Shown: positions 8,867 through 19,337 of the stretch, in pieces
Layout of the letters: the number at the start of each line of letters is the position of its first letter
How positions within the stretch are numbered: position 1 is the first letter of the stretch
Assembly (NCBI GenBank): GCA_011087955.1
Contig: JAALKR010000010.1
Span: 1 to 61,418, forward strand
Origin: Oligoflexia bacterium
GTDB lineage: Bacteria > Bdellovibrionota > UBA1018 > CAIPTA01 > JAALKR01
Length of the DNA: 61,418 nucleotides
Reading direction: 5' to 3'
Program-made: the position numbers and the translations under genes
Notes under the pieces: generated by a model
Database searches by the model: none
Told to the model about the DNA's origin: nothing
The model's input: the letters and a program-made list of their open reading frames with translations, nothing else

Positions 8867-9922
8867 CTACTTAAGCGTCTTCACATAGGCGATTAGATGA
8901 CGAATTTCATCATCCGAAAGTTGGCCTTTAAATGTGGGCATCGCTGGTGGATAACCCTTAGTGATGCGTTTCATTGGTTCAAATAATGATTCACGGAAAT
9001 AGTTCTCATCGACTTTAACTTTAGACCCGTCCTGAGTCTCTTCCATAGAACCCCATAGCCCCTTGAATGTGGGGCCGACTAAGCGCGATCCGTCGATAGA
9101 GTGGCAAGTGCTACAAGTTTTAGAGATAAAGAGTGCTTTCCCCTTCTCTGCCATGGGAATCATAGATGTCCCGCCGCTAGTGTTGTTGCTATTTGGTGGG
9201 TCAATCGCCCCTCTCGACGTATTATTACCGCCGCGGGTATCACTGCTGTTAGCCGCAATATTGGCACCAGCTTTCTTCACATAGTCTGGAATTTTCATTA
9301 AGCCATTTTTCCAATTTTGGAAATTTTCTTTACTAAGGACAATTACTTCGCCCATCATTCCGGAATGGTCCGTACCACAGTATTCTGCACAGAATAGGTT
9401 ATAAGTGCCCACTTTATTGGGAGTGAATCGAAGTGTAGTAAAGATCCCTGGCACCACGTCTTGCTTCGTACGGAAGGCAGGAATGAAGAATGAGTGCAAT
9501 ACGTCCTCTGATTTCATTACTAACTTAATCGGAATGTCGATCGGCAATACAAGTTGATTGGCAAGGCTAGCACCATGCTGGTACTGCATAGTCCAAGACC
9601 ATTGGCGACCAATCACGTTTACTTCATATTCGTCCATCTTCGGAGCAATTTGATAGCGGTAATCAATCAGGCCCCAAACAAAAATTACAGCCGAGATTAC
9701 AGCAATGATAAAGATGGAGCCCCACTCAATCCAATGGTTCCCATCAATGTAAGGGACTTCATCATTTTCCGTTCGTCGACGGTACTTAATTGTAAAGTAC
9801 AAGCCAAAAGCTGTGGTTACAGCGAATAAAATTATGGATGTAACGGTGAGAAAATTAAATAACGTGTCGAAGTTTTGAGCAGTGTCCGAAGCAATCGGTG
9901 CCACAAATCCTGCAAGCAACAT
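8867..9922 (-). CDS. ctaC: caa3 oxidase subunit II with fused cytochrome c
   Basis: Accepts electrons and passes them to subunit I. Two N-terminal membrane helices are followed by a periplasmic cupredoxin domain with all CuA ligands: His143, Cys178, Glu180, Cys182, His186 and Met189 (CAEYCGTDHSGMM). A Ser/Asn/Gly-rich linker (about 220-250) leads to a cytochrome c domain with CSTCH (270-274) and axial Met328 (PPAMPTF). This makes the enzyme caa3-type. 351 residues is normal for the fused form. GAGGG precedes ATG 9922. It directly follows the Sco chaperone gene that would load the CuA site. Confidence 0.96.
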   Translation of the reverse strand: MLLAGFVAPIASDTAQNFDTLFNFLTVTSIILFAVTTAFGLYFTIKYRRRTENDEVPYIDGNHWIEWGSIFIIAVISAVIFVWGLIDYRYQIAPKMDEYEVNVIGRQWSWTMQYQHGASLANQLVLPIDIPIKLVMKSEDVLHSFFIPAFRTKQDVVPGIFTTLRFTPNKVGTYNLFCAEYCGTDHSGMMGEVIVLSKENFQNWKNGLMKIPDYVKKAGANIAANSSDTRGGNNTSRGAIDPPNSNNTSGGTSMIPMAEKGKALFISKTCSTCHSIDGSRLVGPTFKGLWGSMEETQDGSKVKVDENYFRESLFEPMKRITKGYPPAMPTFKGQLSDDEIRHLIAYVKTLK

Positions 9923-9940
9923 AAGCCCTCTAGTCCTTTC

Positions 9941-10816
9941 TTACGCCCGATCGCTCTTTCGACTACGTACGAACAGGGATGCATAGGCCAATAGGATTAT
10001 TAGCACGGTAAGACCTCCGCCAGCTTTCATCACGCGGGTCGCTAATAAAGCATATTTATTGGCTTTCGGGTCGTAACTATAGCAAAACAATAGAAATTTT
10101 TCAGCAAGGTTTCCGATTTTTCCTTCGCTAGCCTCGAGTAATGCGAGCTTTAAATCACGCGCTTTATAATTGATCCCGAAGAGGACTCGAGAGAGTTTTC
10201 CTTGCGGCGAAAGAATAAAAATTCCAGCCGCATGCGCAAATTCGTTTGTCTTCTCATTCCACCTATAGCCAAAGCCTATTTCATTGGCAGTCTTACGAGA
10301 GTTTTCCTCTTTGCCAGTCAAGAAAGCCCAATCCTGCGGATAGCTCAAAGCTTTCTGACCATTCCAGGCGCTCATTACAGCGTCCTTTTTGCGTTGAGCG
10401 GCCCCCCAAGACTCTTTTGCATCAAAACTAATGGTTACCACTCGGTATTGACGGCCAATTTCCCAGTCTAAATTTTCAAATGCTTCACGAGCCGCATCGA
10501 CCATCACTCCACAAAGCATCGGGCAACCGTAGTAGGCCATAATGAGGACTACCGGCTTTTGGCCATCAAAGTATTTACGGAGTGTGACATCCTCACCATT
10601 TTCATCCACGAATTGCGTGTCTAAGGAAATGGAGGTACTTAAGTTCGGGTTGATGCCGATACCTTCCAAATCTTTTGGTAGAGATTTGTCTTCACGCCTC
10701 TTTGCTGAGTCTGGAACGTATTCTTGCGCTTGCGAAATATTATTCGCAGGCGTAAAGCTAACGAACAACAAAAGGTAAATAGCCCCAAAGGCGGTACGCG
10801 AGCATCGGGTAAACAT
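9941..10816 (-). CDS. Sco1/SenC-type copper chaperone
   Basis: Thioredoxin-fold protein that delivers copper to the CuA centre of the adjacent subunit II. It has an N-terminal signal segment, the copper-binding CPMLC (Cys98, Cys102) and the distal His195 (EFAHAAGIF). A C-terminal membrane helix near 262-282 followed by basic residues anchors it, so it appears attached at the C-terminus. 291 residues. It is the first gene of the ctaC-D-E cluster on the minus strand, with only 38 bases to the divergent gene upstream, so the promoter must lie in that gap or inside the neighbour. Confidence 0.92.
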   Translation of the reverse strand: MFTRCSRTAFGAIYLLLFVSFTPANNISQAQEYVPDSAKRREDKSLPKDLEGIGINPNLSTSISLDTQFVDENGEDVTLRKYFDGQKPVVLIMAYYGCPMLCGVMVDAAREAFENLDWEIGRQYRVVTISFDAKESWGAAQRKKDAVMSAWNGQKALSYPQDWAFLTGKEENSRKTANEIGFGYRWNEKTNEFAHAAGIFILSPQGKLSRVLFGINYKARDLKLALLEASEGKIGNLAEKFLLFCYSYDPKANKYALLATRVMKAGGGLTVLIILLAYASLFVRSRKSDRA

Positions 10817-10854
10817 AGGGTAGATTTAGCAGCATCCTTACGGAAGAGCAATCC

Positions 10855-11622
10855 ATGCAGATAAATATTACAGATTCAACACTAGAGCTGGAGCAAAATG
10901 GCGAGAATATCGCTGTCGATTGGGCGAATATTCGCTCTATCTCTTATCCACTCTTTGGCTCCTACCCTGTGGTTCGAACTCAATCGCAAGGGAAGCTCAT
11001 CTTGCGAGGCACTGAGCAAGAACTTGGTCAGGTTATCCCAGAAATTTTTGCAGCTTGGATGAAGCAGAATCCGCATTTGGCGAAAAAAATGGCTTTTGAC
11101 TATGCCGAGCCTCCAAAACAAGGAGCCTGGCTGCTGATTTGTCTGGCCACGTTATTTTGCTTCGTCTTAAGTGGGATGCTTTGGGTAGAAACTGCAACTC
11201 AGTATTCCTGTACAAGAGCATTGAAGGCGGCGCCGATTTTCGATCAGAACCCTGAGATCATAAAACTAAAGAAGAAACAGCGCGGGAATTTTCAGGTCAC
11301 ACTACGGTTTACTGCGGAGAATGGACAGGTTCTCGAAGGTAAACGTTTGACGCTCGAAACCTACAAAATGGGGAATGACCCATCCAAATTTTCTGTAGTT
11401 TACGGGAAAGGTAAGCCATATTGTTGGGTATTGAGTGAGAATCCGGACGAGATAGACATTAACTGGGCACGCCGGCGCTATCTAACGGCCTTCGATTTTT
11501 TCGTCGGACTTTGTTTCTTCATTACGGGGGTGGTCGCTCTGTATGCAGGTGTACGACGTCTCCGGGAAAAGCGACCTGGAAGAGAAGATATCATTTCCAG
11601 CATGGATGTAAATTTGAGCTAG
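10855..11622 (+). CDS. Two-helix membrane protein, DUF3592-like
   Basis: 255 residues: a cytoplasmic-looking N-terminal domain (about 1-85), a membrane helix near 90-110, a beta-rich domain of about 100 residues, a second helix near 208-230 and a basic tail. The central domain, with a stretch on replacement of Y-x-P-x-NP type residues around 170-200 (GKGKPYCWVLSENPDE), recalls DUF3592, a family without known function. It is the only plus-strand gene of any size inside the respiratory block, wedged between the Sco chaperone and actF. A purine-rich site (GGAAGAG) precedes ATG 10855. Confidence 0.7.
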   Translation: MQINITDSTLELEQNGENIAVDWANIRSISYPLFGSYPVVRTQSQGKLILRGTEQELGQVIPEIFAAWMKQNPHLAKKMAFDYAEPPKQGAWLLICLATLFCFVLSGMLWVETATQYSCTRALKAAPIFDQNPEIIKLKKKQRGNFQVTLRFTAENGQVLEGKRLTLETYKMGNDPSKFSVVYGKGKPYCWVLSENPDEIDINWARRRYLTAFDFFVGLCFFITGVVALYAGVRRLREKRPGREDIISSMDVNLS

Positions 11623-11642
11623 AGGCTAACGACGGTGACTGG

Positions 11643-12845
11643 CTACGCATACTCCACATGATGCTTTTTTGACTCATGGAGGTAAGGATCCATCAACGGA
11701 GTCATCGGATTCTTCGCCCAAAATTTACGGACGATTAGGATAAAAAATCCAAGAAAACCGAGAAAGAAGCCAACATCCTGCCAGCCGAGAATAAAGCCTT
11801 TAGCGGAATAAGATGGCATAATCATCCAGTTTAGGTCAATCCACTGAGAGAAAACGATCAATGTGCCAACGGCAGCACAGTACGGAAGATTCCTCTTCGC
11901 TGCTCGAGGTAAAAGCATTAAGAACGGCATAACAAACTTAGAGAAAATCAGCACTATACCAACGATAGGCCAAGTGCCGACCTCGCGATTTACGTAGTAA
12001 AAATTTTCTTCCGGAAGGTTGGCATACCAAATCAGTAAGTACTGTGAAACACCAATATAGGCATAGAACACGGTGAAACCGAACATATACTTGCCTAAAT
12101 CATGAATATGGTCAGTACGAACATATTCCATATAGCCGCTACGCTTCAGCAAGTAGATAGAAATTAGTATTACAGCGATTGTTGTCTGGATAAAACCAGC
12201 AAACATATACACACCAAAAATTGTAGAGAACCACTTCGGCTCTAAAGACTTAATCACATCTACAGCAAAAATCGTAAATAATGGCGCGAATAATACAAGG
12301 AAACCCGCAGCCAGCGGTTTTTGTTTATGGCGTAGCTCAATGTCTCCTTCACTGTCTTGGCGAAGTGAGTTACTCAATACCTTAGAAGAAAAATAAAGGA
12401 CGACAGCAAAAAAGATAACCATCCGAGCAATGAAGAAACCCGTCGAGAAATAGCCAACTTTGTGATGAAGAAAATGACCTGAATGCATTAAGTCATGGTC
12501 CATCCACGGATAGATATGAGATAAACCAAACAGCAAGAACAAAGTGGTGATGGCGCCCATTTTCAAATAGTCCGCCATTGCTTCCGGAACCCGGCGAATT
12601 AAAACGAACCAGCCAGATCCAGCTAAGTAATGGAAGCAAAGGAAAAGCATTGCTCCAAAACCAAGGCCGAGGAACATAACATTATGGAGTAAATAGGCTC
12701 TCCAAGTGCGTTCCGCATCGGTGAACATTCCAATGCCAAATGTCAGAATGCCTAGTGCAATTAATGCAAATACGACTTGATTCGTAAAGCCGCTGGTTTG
12801 CAATTTTTCGTCAAATTTACCGACGGATATCGCTTCTGCATCCAT
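11643..12845 (-). CDS. actF: Alternative complex III membrane subunit ActF
   Basis: 400-residue integral membrane protein with about ten helices, the usual ActF size. In alternative complex III, which oxidises quinol and reduces cytochrome c or caa3 oxidase, ActF pairs with ActC as a membrane module. Diagnostic segments are the helix around RAYLLHNVMFLGLGFGAML and the following GSGWFVLIRRVPEAMA, typical of the family. It is the last of six act genes in order A-F and begins one base after actE stops. Confidence 0.9.
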   Translation of the reverse strand: MDAEAISVGKFDEKLQTSGFTNQVVFALIALGILTFGIGMFTDAERTWRAYLLHNVMFLGLGFGAMLFLCFHYLAGSGWFVLIRRVPEAMADYLKMGAITTLFLLFGLSHIYPWMDHDLMHSGHFLHHKVGYFSTGFFIARMVIFFAVVLYFSSKVLSNSLRQDSEGDIELRHKQKPLAAGFLVLFAPLFTIFAVDVIKSLEPKWFSTIFGVYMFAGFIQTTIAVILISIYLLKRSGYMEYVRTDHIHDLGKYMFGFTVFYAYIGVSQYLLIWYANLPEENFYYVNREVGTWPIVGIVLIFSKFVMPFLMLLPRAAKRNLPYCAAVGTLIVFSQWIDLNWMIMPSYSAKGFILGWQDVGFFLGFLGFFILIVRKFWAKNPMTPLMDPYLHESKKHHVEYA

Positions 12846-12846
12846 A

Positions 12847-13440
12847 CTAGTTAACCTTTCGCTGTTCTAGTAAGTCCAAGTCTGATTGTTTTGGATTCTC
12901 TGCCCGTTGCAATACGCGCAAAAACTGAATGATAGCCCAACGATCTTCGCGTGTAACTTGCGAAGCATAAGCCGGCATCACGCCTTGGCCCTTAGTTATC
13001 ACGTGGTAAAGGTGGCCATCGACAAATCCTCTAGCTTGGTCCGATACTAAGGATTTCGGAATCGGATACGGTGGAACCACCGGGCCATCGCCAATTCCAC
13101 GTTCACCGTGGCAAGCATAGCAATAAATATTATAAACATCTCGTCCACGATGGATAACCTCGCGCGAGAACGGAAGTGGGTTCTTTAGTTTGAGACCGGC
13201 TTCTTCTGCTGACTTCATGGTGTAGGGAAAAAAGCCTCGTGGAATGGTTCCTTTCGGTGGCATAAGTACCGACGCACCGGCGGTGCCGTCTTCGTAACCA
13301 CGCTGTGGCTTCATAACTGGAGTTGTATGCATGTGTGGCATATATTGCAGAACAGTTCTTTCTGTCTTGCCGCCACAAGCTGTAAAAACCAAAAGCAACG
13401 TTGGAACTAGAGTAATAACTAGAATAATATTTTTCAGCAT
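12847..13440 (-). CDS. actE: Alternative complex III monohaem cytochrome c lipoprotein ActE
   Basis: 197 residues. The lipoprotein signal ends FTACGG with lipid-accepting Cys22. The conserved N-terminal stretch MPHMHTTPVMKPQRGYEDG and the haem motif CYACH (107-111) with GERGIGDGP identify ActE, the outer cytochrome of the complex. MPAYASQV near residue 155 offers the axial Met. It hands electrons to the oxidase encoded next door. It is spaced two bases from actD and one base from actF. Confidence 0.92.
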   Translation of the reverse strand: MLKNIILVITLVPTLLLVFTACGGKTERTVLQYMPHMHTTPVMKPQRGYEDGTAGASVLMPPKGTIPRGFFPYTMKSAEEAGLKLKNPLPFSREVIHRGRDVYNIYCYACHGERGIGDGPVVPPYPIPKSLVSDQARGFVDGHLYHVITKGQGVMPAYASQVTREDRWAIIQFLRVLQRAENPKQSDLDLLEQRKVN

Positions 13441-13442
13441 TA

Positions 13443-13967
13443 TTATAACTCCTCCGTCACCAGAGAGACCTGCTCAGCGCCAAGTCCGTTTAAGAATGAA
13501 TGCACTGAATTTTCCGATCCGTTCGCCGTTGAAAACGGAACATAAAGTGCAAATCGGTCATCCGTTAGCCGCGGGTTAATCGGCTTCTTGAAATTCGGCA
13601 TTCCCATCAAATAGAAAGTGAAAGCTACTGTACCGAGAGCACCTAAAAGAACCGTCAGTTCGAAGATGATTGGAATGAAGGCTGGATAAGAGATAAATGG
13701 CTTGCCACCAACATTGATGGGCCAATTAGTTGCCGAAGTCCAAATCTGTAAGGCGTGAGCTAGAGAAAAACCTCCCAAACCGCAGACGAAAGTTGCCCAA
13801 GGAACGACCGAAAATTTAATGCTCAAAGCATCGTTCATTCCATGGACCGGAAACGGGGTGTATGTCTCTACACCCATCAAGCCTCTTTCCTTCGTCTTAT
13901 AGGCAGCCTCTAGGATAGCCTTGGGCGAATCAAAATACGCTACTACACCATGCGCTCCGTCATTCAT
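13443..13967 (-). CDS. actD: Alternative complex III subunit ActD (DUF3341)
   Basis: 174 residues: a soluble N-terminal part beginning [16 protein letters not shown] and [17 protein letters not shown], both characteristic of DUF3341/ActD, then two membrane helices around 58-78 and 100-125. ActD is a non-cofactor subunit that holds the membrane module together. It overlaps actC by four bases (ATGA), which indicates coupled translation. Confidence 0.92.
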   Translation of the reverse strand: MNDGAHGVVAYFDSPKAILEAAYKTKERGLMGVETYTPFPVHGMNDALSIKFSVVPWATFVCGLGGFSLAHALQIWTSATNWPINVGGKPFISYPAFIPIIFELTVLLGALGTVAFTFYLMGMPNFKKPINPRLTDDRFALYVPFSTANGSENSVHSFLNGLGAEQVSLVTEEL

Positions 13968-15340
13968 TGATGCGCCCCCGTTTTCATTACACTCGTTTTC
14001 ATTACGTTCTTAACTTCTGAAATTGCTACGATTGGAAGTAGGCGACAGAAGAGTAGGAACAGGGTGAAGAAGAGACCAAAGCTACCTAGCGTAATCGCCC
14101 AGTCCGCCCAAGTCGGCGTATAGTACGCCCAAGAAGCGGGAAGGAAATCACGATGGAGTGAAGTCACGACAATCACAAACCGCTCAAACCACATGCCGAT
14201 ATTCACAAAAACCGATACGATGAACATCAGTGCAATATTCCTTCTGTACTTACGAATCCAGAAGACCTGTGGAATCACTGAGTTACAAATAATCATCGTC
14301 CAGTAGGACCAAGCGTATGGTCCAAAGGCGCGGTTAATGAAAGCATATTGCTCAAATGGGTTGCCAGAATACCAAGCGATGAAAAATTCAGTTGCATAGG
14401 CCAACCCTACGAGCATACCTGTACACATAATGATCTTACACATAGCTTCCATATGATTGACTGTAATGTAGTCCTTCATATTGAAGACCTCGCGCGAGAT
14501 CACCATCAGAGTTACCACCATTGCAAATCCAGAGAAGATCGCACCAATAACGAAGTACGGTGGGAAAATTGTTGTGTGCCAACCAGGAATTAATGAGACT
14601 GCGAAATCGAAAGATACGATTGTGTGCACAGAAAGCACGAGTGGTGCAGAAAGACCGGCCAAAATACCATAAGCCTTCTCATAGTCATTCCAGTGCCGCG
14701 CAGCCCCACGCCAGCCCATAGCCATTAATCCGTAGATTCGCTTACGAAGTGGGTTAATGGCTCGGTCTCGAACGGTAGCCAAATCCGGAATCAAACCAAG
14801 GTACCAGAAAACTGCCGAAACAGTGAAGTAAGTGGACACTGCGAATACGTCCCAAAGGAGTGGCGAGCGGAAGTTCACCCAAAGTGGCCCCATATTATTC
14901 GGGTACGGCAGCAGCCAGTAAACGGCCAACCAGGGCCTACCAGTGTGAATAATCGGAAAGACCAATGCACAAATTACCGCGAAGATGGTCATTGCTTCCG
15001 CGGCCCGGTTAATACCAGTCCGCCAATCTTGTCGGAACAGGTAAAGAACAGCGGAAATCAACGTTCCCGCGTGGCCGATACCGATCCAAAATACGAAGTT
15101 AATAATTGCCAGACCCCAACCGTTCGGGTTCTGCAGTCCCCAGATCCCTATACCTTCCCAAAAAAGGTAGCCGATGACAGCAAAGCCGAATGACATACAG
15201 GTCACGGCAATCGTGAAACAGAGTAACCACTTCTGTGTTGGAAAGGATTCCAAAGGCCGGCAAATATCATTAGAAATGTCGGCGTAGGATTTCCTGCCCG
15301 TAACTAGATCTTCTCTTTCTAATTGTACCACTTCACTCAT
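13964..15340 (-). CDS. actC: Alternative complex III NrfD-like membrane subunit ActC
   Basis: 458 residues with about ten membrane helices; NrfD/PsrC family. ActC carries the quinol site next to the iron-sulfur protein ActB. Typical segments are the helix with [20 protein letters not shown], the TGRPW turn and [16 protein letters not shown]. The gene lies 36 bases after actB and overlaps actD by four bases. Confidence 0.94.
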   Translation of the reverse strand: MSEVVQLEREDLVTGRKSYADISNDICRPLESFPTQKWLLCFTIAVTCMSFGFAVIGYLFWEGIGIWGLQNPNGWGLAIINFVFWIGIGHAGTLISAVLYLFRQDWRTGINRAAEAMTIFAVICALVFPIIHTGRPWLAVYWLLPYPNNMGPLWVNFRSPLLWDVFAVSTYFTVSAVFWYLGLIPDLATVRDRAINPLRKRIYGLMAMGWRGAARHWNDYEKAYGILAGLSAPLVLSVHTIVSFDFAVSLIPGWHTTIFPPYFVIGAIFSGFAMVVTLMVISREVFNMKDYITVNHMEAMCKIIMCTGMLVGLAYATEFFIAWYSGNPFEQYAFINRAFGPYAWSYWTMIICNSVIPQVFWIRKYRRNIALMFIVSVFVNIGMWFERFVIVVTSLHRDFLPASWAYYTPTWADWAITLGSFGLFFTLFLLFCRLLPIVAISEVKNVMKTSVMKTGAHQ

Positions 15341-15376
15341 ATATCAATCCTTATTAGTGACGGCCGCTCCCTATTG

Positions 15377-18300
15377 TTAGTGATGGCTGCTATCGCCATG
15401 CTCTTCGCTAGGTGTACGATTCCAAATCTTAGTTAAGTAGGACACTGAAGGCTTAATACCTAGTTCCTCGAGGACCACAAAGCTTCTTGGGTTCTTACCT
15501 TGTTGGGCAACCATGCTCGAACCATTGTTCATGTCACCGAACATAATGGCATCTGTCGGACAAGCAGCCTGACAAGCCGTTTGTAGGTCATTGTCACCAA
15601 TGCGACGGCCTTCACGCTTACCGATGTTTTTGGCATACTCGATTCGTTGCGTACAGAAAGAACACTTTTCCATTACACCACGAGAGCGGATCGTAACTTC
15701 TGGGTTCTTCGATAACGGAATCGGATATTCCATTTTTCCGTTCATCGGTTGATTGTATTCATAGAAATTAAAGCGCCGAACTTTATAAGGACAGTTGTTT
15801 GCACAATATCGAGTTCCCACGCATCGGTTATAAACCATTTGGTTGAGGCCTTCGTCATTGTGAACCGTCGCCAATACCGGGCAGACTGTTTCACATGGAG
15901 CATCTTCACAATGCTGACAAACCATTGGGTGGTTTATTACTTCAGGGTTCTCGGCATCCCCTCTGTAATAGCGATCAATTCGAATCCAGTGCATCTCCCG
16001 ACCACGAACCACTTCGTCTCGGCCAACAACGGGGATATTATTTTCCACATTACAAGCCATCACACAGGACGTGCAGCCCGTACACTTATTGAGATCAATT
16101 ACCATGCCCCAGCGGTAGCCCTTATACTCGTGGCCATTCCAAAGATTCGTGATTTCTTTCAAATGGTGAACAATGCCGGATTCCGGTGCGTTCAAATATT
16201 CTTCATAGGAAGTTTCAAAAGAAACGTCTCGGCCCTCGGTTGCATGGTGCTCTTGCGTATTTGCTAAAGCTCGACTTTTCCCAACAACAGGAGTGATCTT
16301 TACGCCAGAGGCTACGTGAGTGACAATTCGATCAATCGTATTCAAAAACGATTGGGCACTTCCACCGATTTCATCCGTAATGCGTCCACCGACTCGGCCG
16401 TACCCCATGTTTGTTACGATAATGTCTGAACGAAGTCCTGGCTGTACATACACTGGAAGCTCAATGGCAGCATTAGAGTTTTTAAGGTTAACGAAGTCAC
16501 CATCCTTAACGTTCAATGCTTCCGCGGTCTTTGGAGATAGGGAAACTGTATTTTCCCAAGTCATCTTTGTAACCGGATCTGGAATTTCCTGTAAGTGTGC
16601 GTTGTTCGATTGAGTGCCGTCGCGCAAGGCAATACTTGGCTTAACTAGCAATGTATACGTTCCCTCAGCACGATACGGCCGTAGGGAGCCTGCGGTCGAA
16701 ACGGCTCGCTTTAGCGCCCCGCTGGAAAAGTTGCGAGCCTTGATCAGACCTGAATTCCGGTCCTTATTCTGATTCTTCGCACCATCGAAAAATCCCTCAT
16801 GCAGCCCCTTCACCCAAAAATCCTCGAAATCTCCAGGTGCGGAGGCTTCGTCCTTCACTCGTCGCCAAGTGTTTCGAACCATTTCGTAAGAATTTTCTTC
16901 TGGTGGAGAATTTCCAGCTATTCCAGTCCAAACAATCAATGAATCAAGGAAGGAACGTGTATTCCAAACTGGAGAAATTGTCGGTTGAACAATCGCATAA
17001 AGATAATTCGAAGGGTTTACATCACCCCAAGATTCAAGGGCGTGACTTTCCGCCGCTACATACTGGGCCTTGCGCGCTGTTTTGTTGAAATAGGTACCAA
17101 CAAATACAAGGTTCTTGACTTTGCGGAGTGCTTCTTCAAAACCTAAAGAGCTTGGTAGGTCATAGAGGGGATCCACTCCATGAACCACTAGGGTATCGAT
17201 TGACCCAGCGTTCATCGCCGTAACTAGTCTTTCCACTTGCTCGACAGAACCTTGGTACAGGTTGGAAGTCATCTCTTTGCCGTCAATTACTGTGCCCTCA
17301 TTACCGAGCGCGGAGTTAACAAAATTAACTACGTTTTGGACCGCAACAGCATATTCAGTCTTTGCGCCGACACCACCGGCCATGAGGAGGCTTTGGCCAG
17401 GATTGCGAACAAGCTGTTGGGCAGCTTCCTTGATTAAGTCTTCTTCCACTTCAGAACGCTTTGCAACGTTTGCTATAGAGAACGATTCACCTAAGCCGTC
17501 AATATTACGATCAATGAGACGGGAGACTTCTTTCGCAATCGCAAGAGCAAGGTGTAGGTGATCTTCCGGATGGATGCTCACGCGCTTGTCCGCATTCATT
17601 CCTGTCAATGTCATTGCGGATTCAAACATGAAGAGCTTTGAGTAACCATCGCCGTCCAATGAACGAGTGCTGATGAACTGCCGTGAGAACTCTTCTGGCG
17701 TAATCATTGTATCGAGGAAATCCGCATCGATTGAAATAATTACTTTCGCGCGGTCAAAGCGATAGCGAGGCAATACAGCCCGTCCGTAGGACTCTTGCTG
17801 ACCACGATGCATATGTTCCATTCCGAGTGGATCAAATTGATAGTGGCTAGCGCGGAAACGCTCCATCACCCGCTTGATACTTGGGCTATGGGTAGTTCGT
17901 GTCAAGAACGCAATCTCCTGACCCTCATCGAGGGCACCCTTGATTTCACGATCAAAAATTTCCCAAGGCACATTTTCACCCTTAAATTTCGGCATACGCA
18001 AACGGTCTGGATCATATAAATCCAAAATAGTTGCTTGTCCTGTTAGGCCAATACCTTTCCCACCCTCTGGAAATTCCGGGTTGCCATCTACTTTAATCGG
18101 ACGGCCTTCACGTGTAGTAACGATTAAACCCTGACCTGTAATTGGGTCGGCAGAGGAATAATAATTCGGAACACCTGGAGTGATTTCTTCCGGCTTATTC
18201 ACGTAAGGAACAATTTTTTGCACCGGTCGGCGAGTACAGCCAGCCAATGATCCCAGAACTGTGGTTGCCCCCATCAGTTTTAAGAAATTTCGACGGTTCA

Positions 18301-18439
18301 CACCGAGCTCGTCTGCCATCTTTTCTGGTAGCTCAAGAAATTCACCTTTTGTATGAGCATTGGACAAAGCCGGGGTTTTATACTCGTTCAGGCTCAACCA
18401 ATATTTTTTTGGCGCCGTATTTTGTTTTTGCTCTTGCAT
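15377..18439 (-). CDS. actB: Alternative complex III molybdopterin-like/iron-sulfur subunit ActB
   Basis: 1020 residues. A twin-arginine signal (NRRNFLKLMG, Arg49-Arg50) shows export as a folded protein. The long N-terminal region resembles molybdopterin oxidoreductases, although ActB proteins bind no molybdenum cofactor. The C-terminal quarter is a ferredoxin-like domain with four Cys clusters: CTGCTSCVMAC, CQHCEDAPCETVCP, CVGTRYCANNCPY and CSFCTQR with CQAACP. These fit the 3Fe-4S plus 4Fe-4S set known for ActB. It takes electrons from quinol at ActC and passes them to ActA/ActE. The gene follows actA by 13 bases. Confidence 0.95.
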   Translation of the reverse strand: MQEQKQNTAPKKYWLSLNEYKTPALSNAHTKGEFLELPEKMADELGVNRRNFLKLMGATTVLGSLAGCTRRPVQKIVPYVNKPEEITPGVPNYYSSADPITGQGLIVTTREGRPIKVDGNPEFPEGGKGIGLTGQATILDLYDPDRLRMPKFKGENVPWEIFDREIKGALDEGQEIAFLTRTTHSPSIKRVMERFRASHYQFDPLGMEHMHRGQQESYGRAVLPRYRFDRAKVIISIDADFLDTMITPEEFSRQFISTRSLDGDGYSKLFMFESAMTLTGMNADKRVSIHPEDHLHLALAIAKEVSRLIDRNIDGLGESFSIANVAKRSEVEEDLIKEAAQQLVRNPGQSLLMAGGVGAKTEYAVAVQNVVNFVNSALGNEGTVIDGKEMTSNLYQGSVEQVERLVTAMNAGSIDTLVVHGVDPLYDLPSSLGFEEALRKVKNLVFVGTYFNKTARKAQYVAAESHALESWGDVNPSNYLYAIVQPTISPVWNTRSFLDSLIVWTGIAGNSPPEENSYEMVRNTWRRVKDEASAPGDFEDFWVKGLHEGFFDGAKNQNKDRNSGLIKARNFSSGALKRAVSTAGSLRPYRAEGTYTLLVKPSIALRDGTQSNNAHLQEIPDPVTKMTWENTVSLSPKTAEALNVKDGDFVNLKNSNAAIELPVYVQPGLRSDIIVTNMGYGRVGGRITDEIGGSAQSFLNTIDRIVTHVASGVKITPVVGKSRALANTQEHHATEGRDVSFETSYEEYLNAPESGIVHHLKEITNLWNGHEYKGYRWGMVIDLNKCTGCTSCVMACNVENNIPVVGRDEVVRGREMHWIRIDRYYRGDAENPEVINHPMVCQHCEDAPCETVCPVLATVHNDEGLNQMVYNRCVGTRYCANNCPYKVRRFNFYEYNQPMNGKMEYPIPLSKNPEVTIRSRGVMEKCSFCTQRIEYAKNIGKREGRRIGDNDLQTACQAACPTDAIMFGDMNNGSSMVAQQGKNPRSFVVLEELGIKPSVSYLTKIWNRTPSEEHGDSSHH

Positions 18440-18452
18440 AAAGCCTTAACTC

Positions 18453-19013
18453 CTAACGGTGACAGGTCGAACACTCGATTGGTGCTGGTGGTTTTTGTTC
18501 ACGGTGACAATTCACACACCAGCCCATGGAAAGTGTGTTGGCTTGATATACTTTTTCCATCTCTTGGACATTGCCGTGGCATTTCGCACAGGAAACCCCG
18601 CGTGCGACGTGTCGCTCGTGGTTAAAGTAAACAAAGTCCGGAAGAACATATACGTTCACCCACTGAATTGGCTCCCCTTTGTTATAGGCATCCGTCAATT
18701 TTTTGATATGTGGTGAATCCTTCTTCACGTGTTGGTGACAGTTCATACACACATTCAAACTTGGAACGTTTGAGTGGGCAGAGCGACCAACAGATGTATG
18801 ACAGTACTTACAATCGATCTTTCGTTCACCAGCATGCAATTTGTGACTGAAGGGAATTGGCTGAGATGGAGCATATCCAACGCCGCGTCCTGGGTAGAGG
18901 TAGACTACAAAAGCAGCTACCGTCAGAACGCTCGCAAGAACCATTACTACGATAAACTTACGGTCAACCTTATGTCCTTTATCTTCCACGCTTACAATGA
19001 CCCACTTCACCAA
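18453..19013 (-). CDS. actA: Alternative complex III pentahaem cytochrome ActA
   Basis: 186 residues with one N-terminal membrane anchor (about 19-40) and five CxxCH haem sites: CKYCH (68-72), CMNCH (89-93), CAKCH (142-146), CVNCH (166-170) and CSTCH (181-185). The number and order are those of ActA, which links the iron-sulfur subunit to the outer cytochrome. It is the first gene of the act operon. The longest frame opens with TTG 19013 followed by GTG; a nearby in-frame GTG ten codons on is also possible, so the exact start is uncertain. Confidence 0.93.
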   Translation of the reverse strand: MVKWVIVSVEDKGHKVDRKFIVVMVLASVLTVAAFVVYLYPGRGVGYAPSQPIPFSHKLHAGERKIDCKYCHTSVGRSAHSNVPSLNVCMNCHQHVKKDSPHIKKLTDAYNKGEPIQWVNVYVLPDFVYFNHERHVARGVSCAKCHGNVQEMEKVYQANTLSMGWCVNCHREQKPPAPIECSTCHR

Positions 19014-19337
19014 TTACCGACGCTGTCGCCAGTCGCCGCATTCTGTTATTTTGCTTTGCCCTTTTCTTAAACAAAATCCAACCTATACGCCATAGTTTTT
19101 TTGATATATGTAAGGATAATGATAATTCCGGGCACAATTCTTCGAAAAAATACGGCAGTAGGTCCTGTTACGCCGTCACTTCAGCCGATTAGCACAGAGC
19201 AAATGAATGGTGCGAAGCAGAAAAAGAACTCTCAATCGATAAATCGGCGAGAATATTTTCGACAAATTTTGCCGCGTTTAGGAAACCGCTTCACCAAGGG
19301 GATACGCGAAATTAATTCTGCGGAGCGCGACATTATG
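19014..19337. other. 324-base gap upstream of the act operon
   Basis: This is the only long gap within the respiratory block and the likely place for the act operon promoter on the minus strand. I see an AT-rich stretch at about 19060-19105 but no box pair good enough to name. A small plus-strand frame fills most of it and is listed separately with low confidence. Confidence 0.5.
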
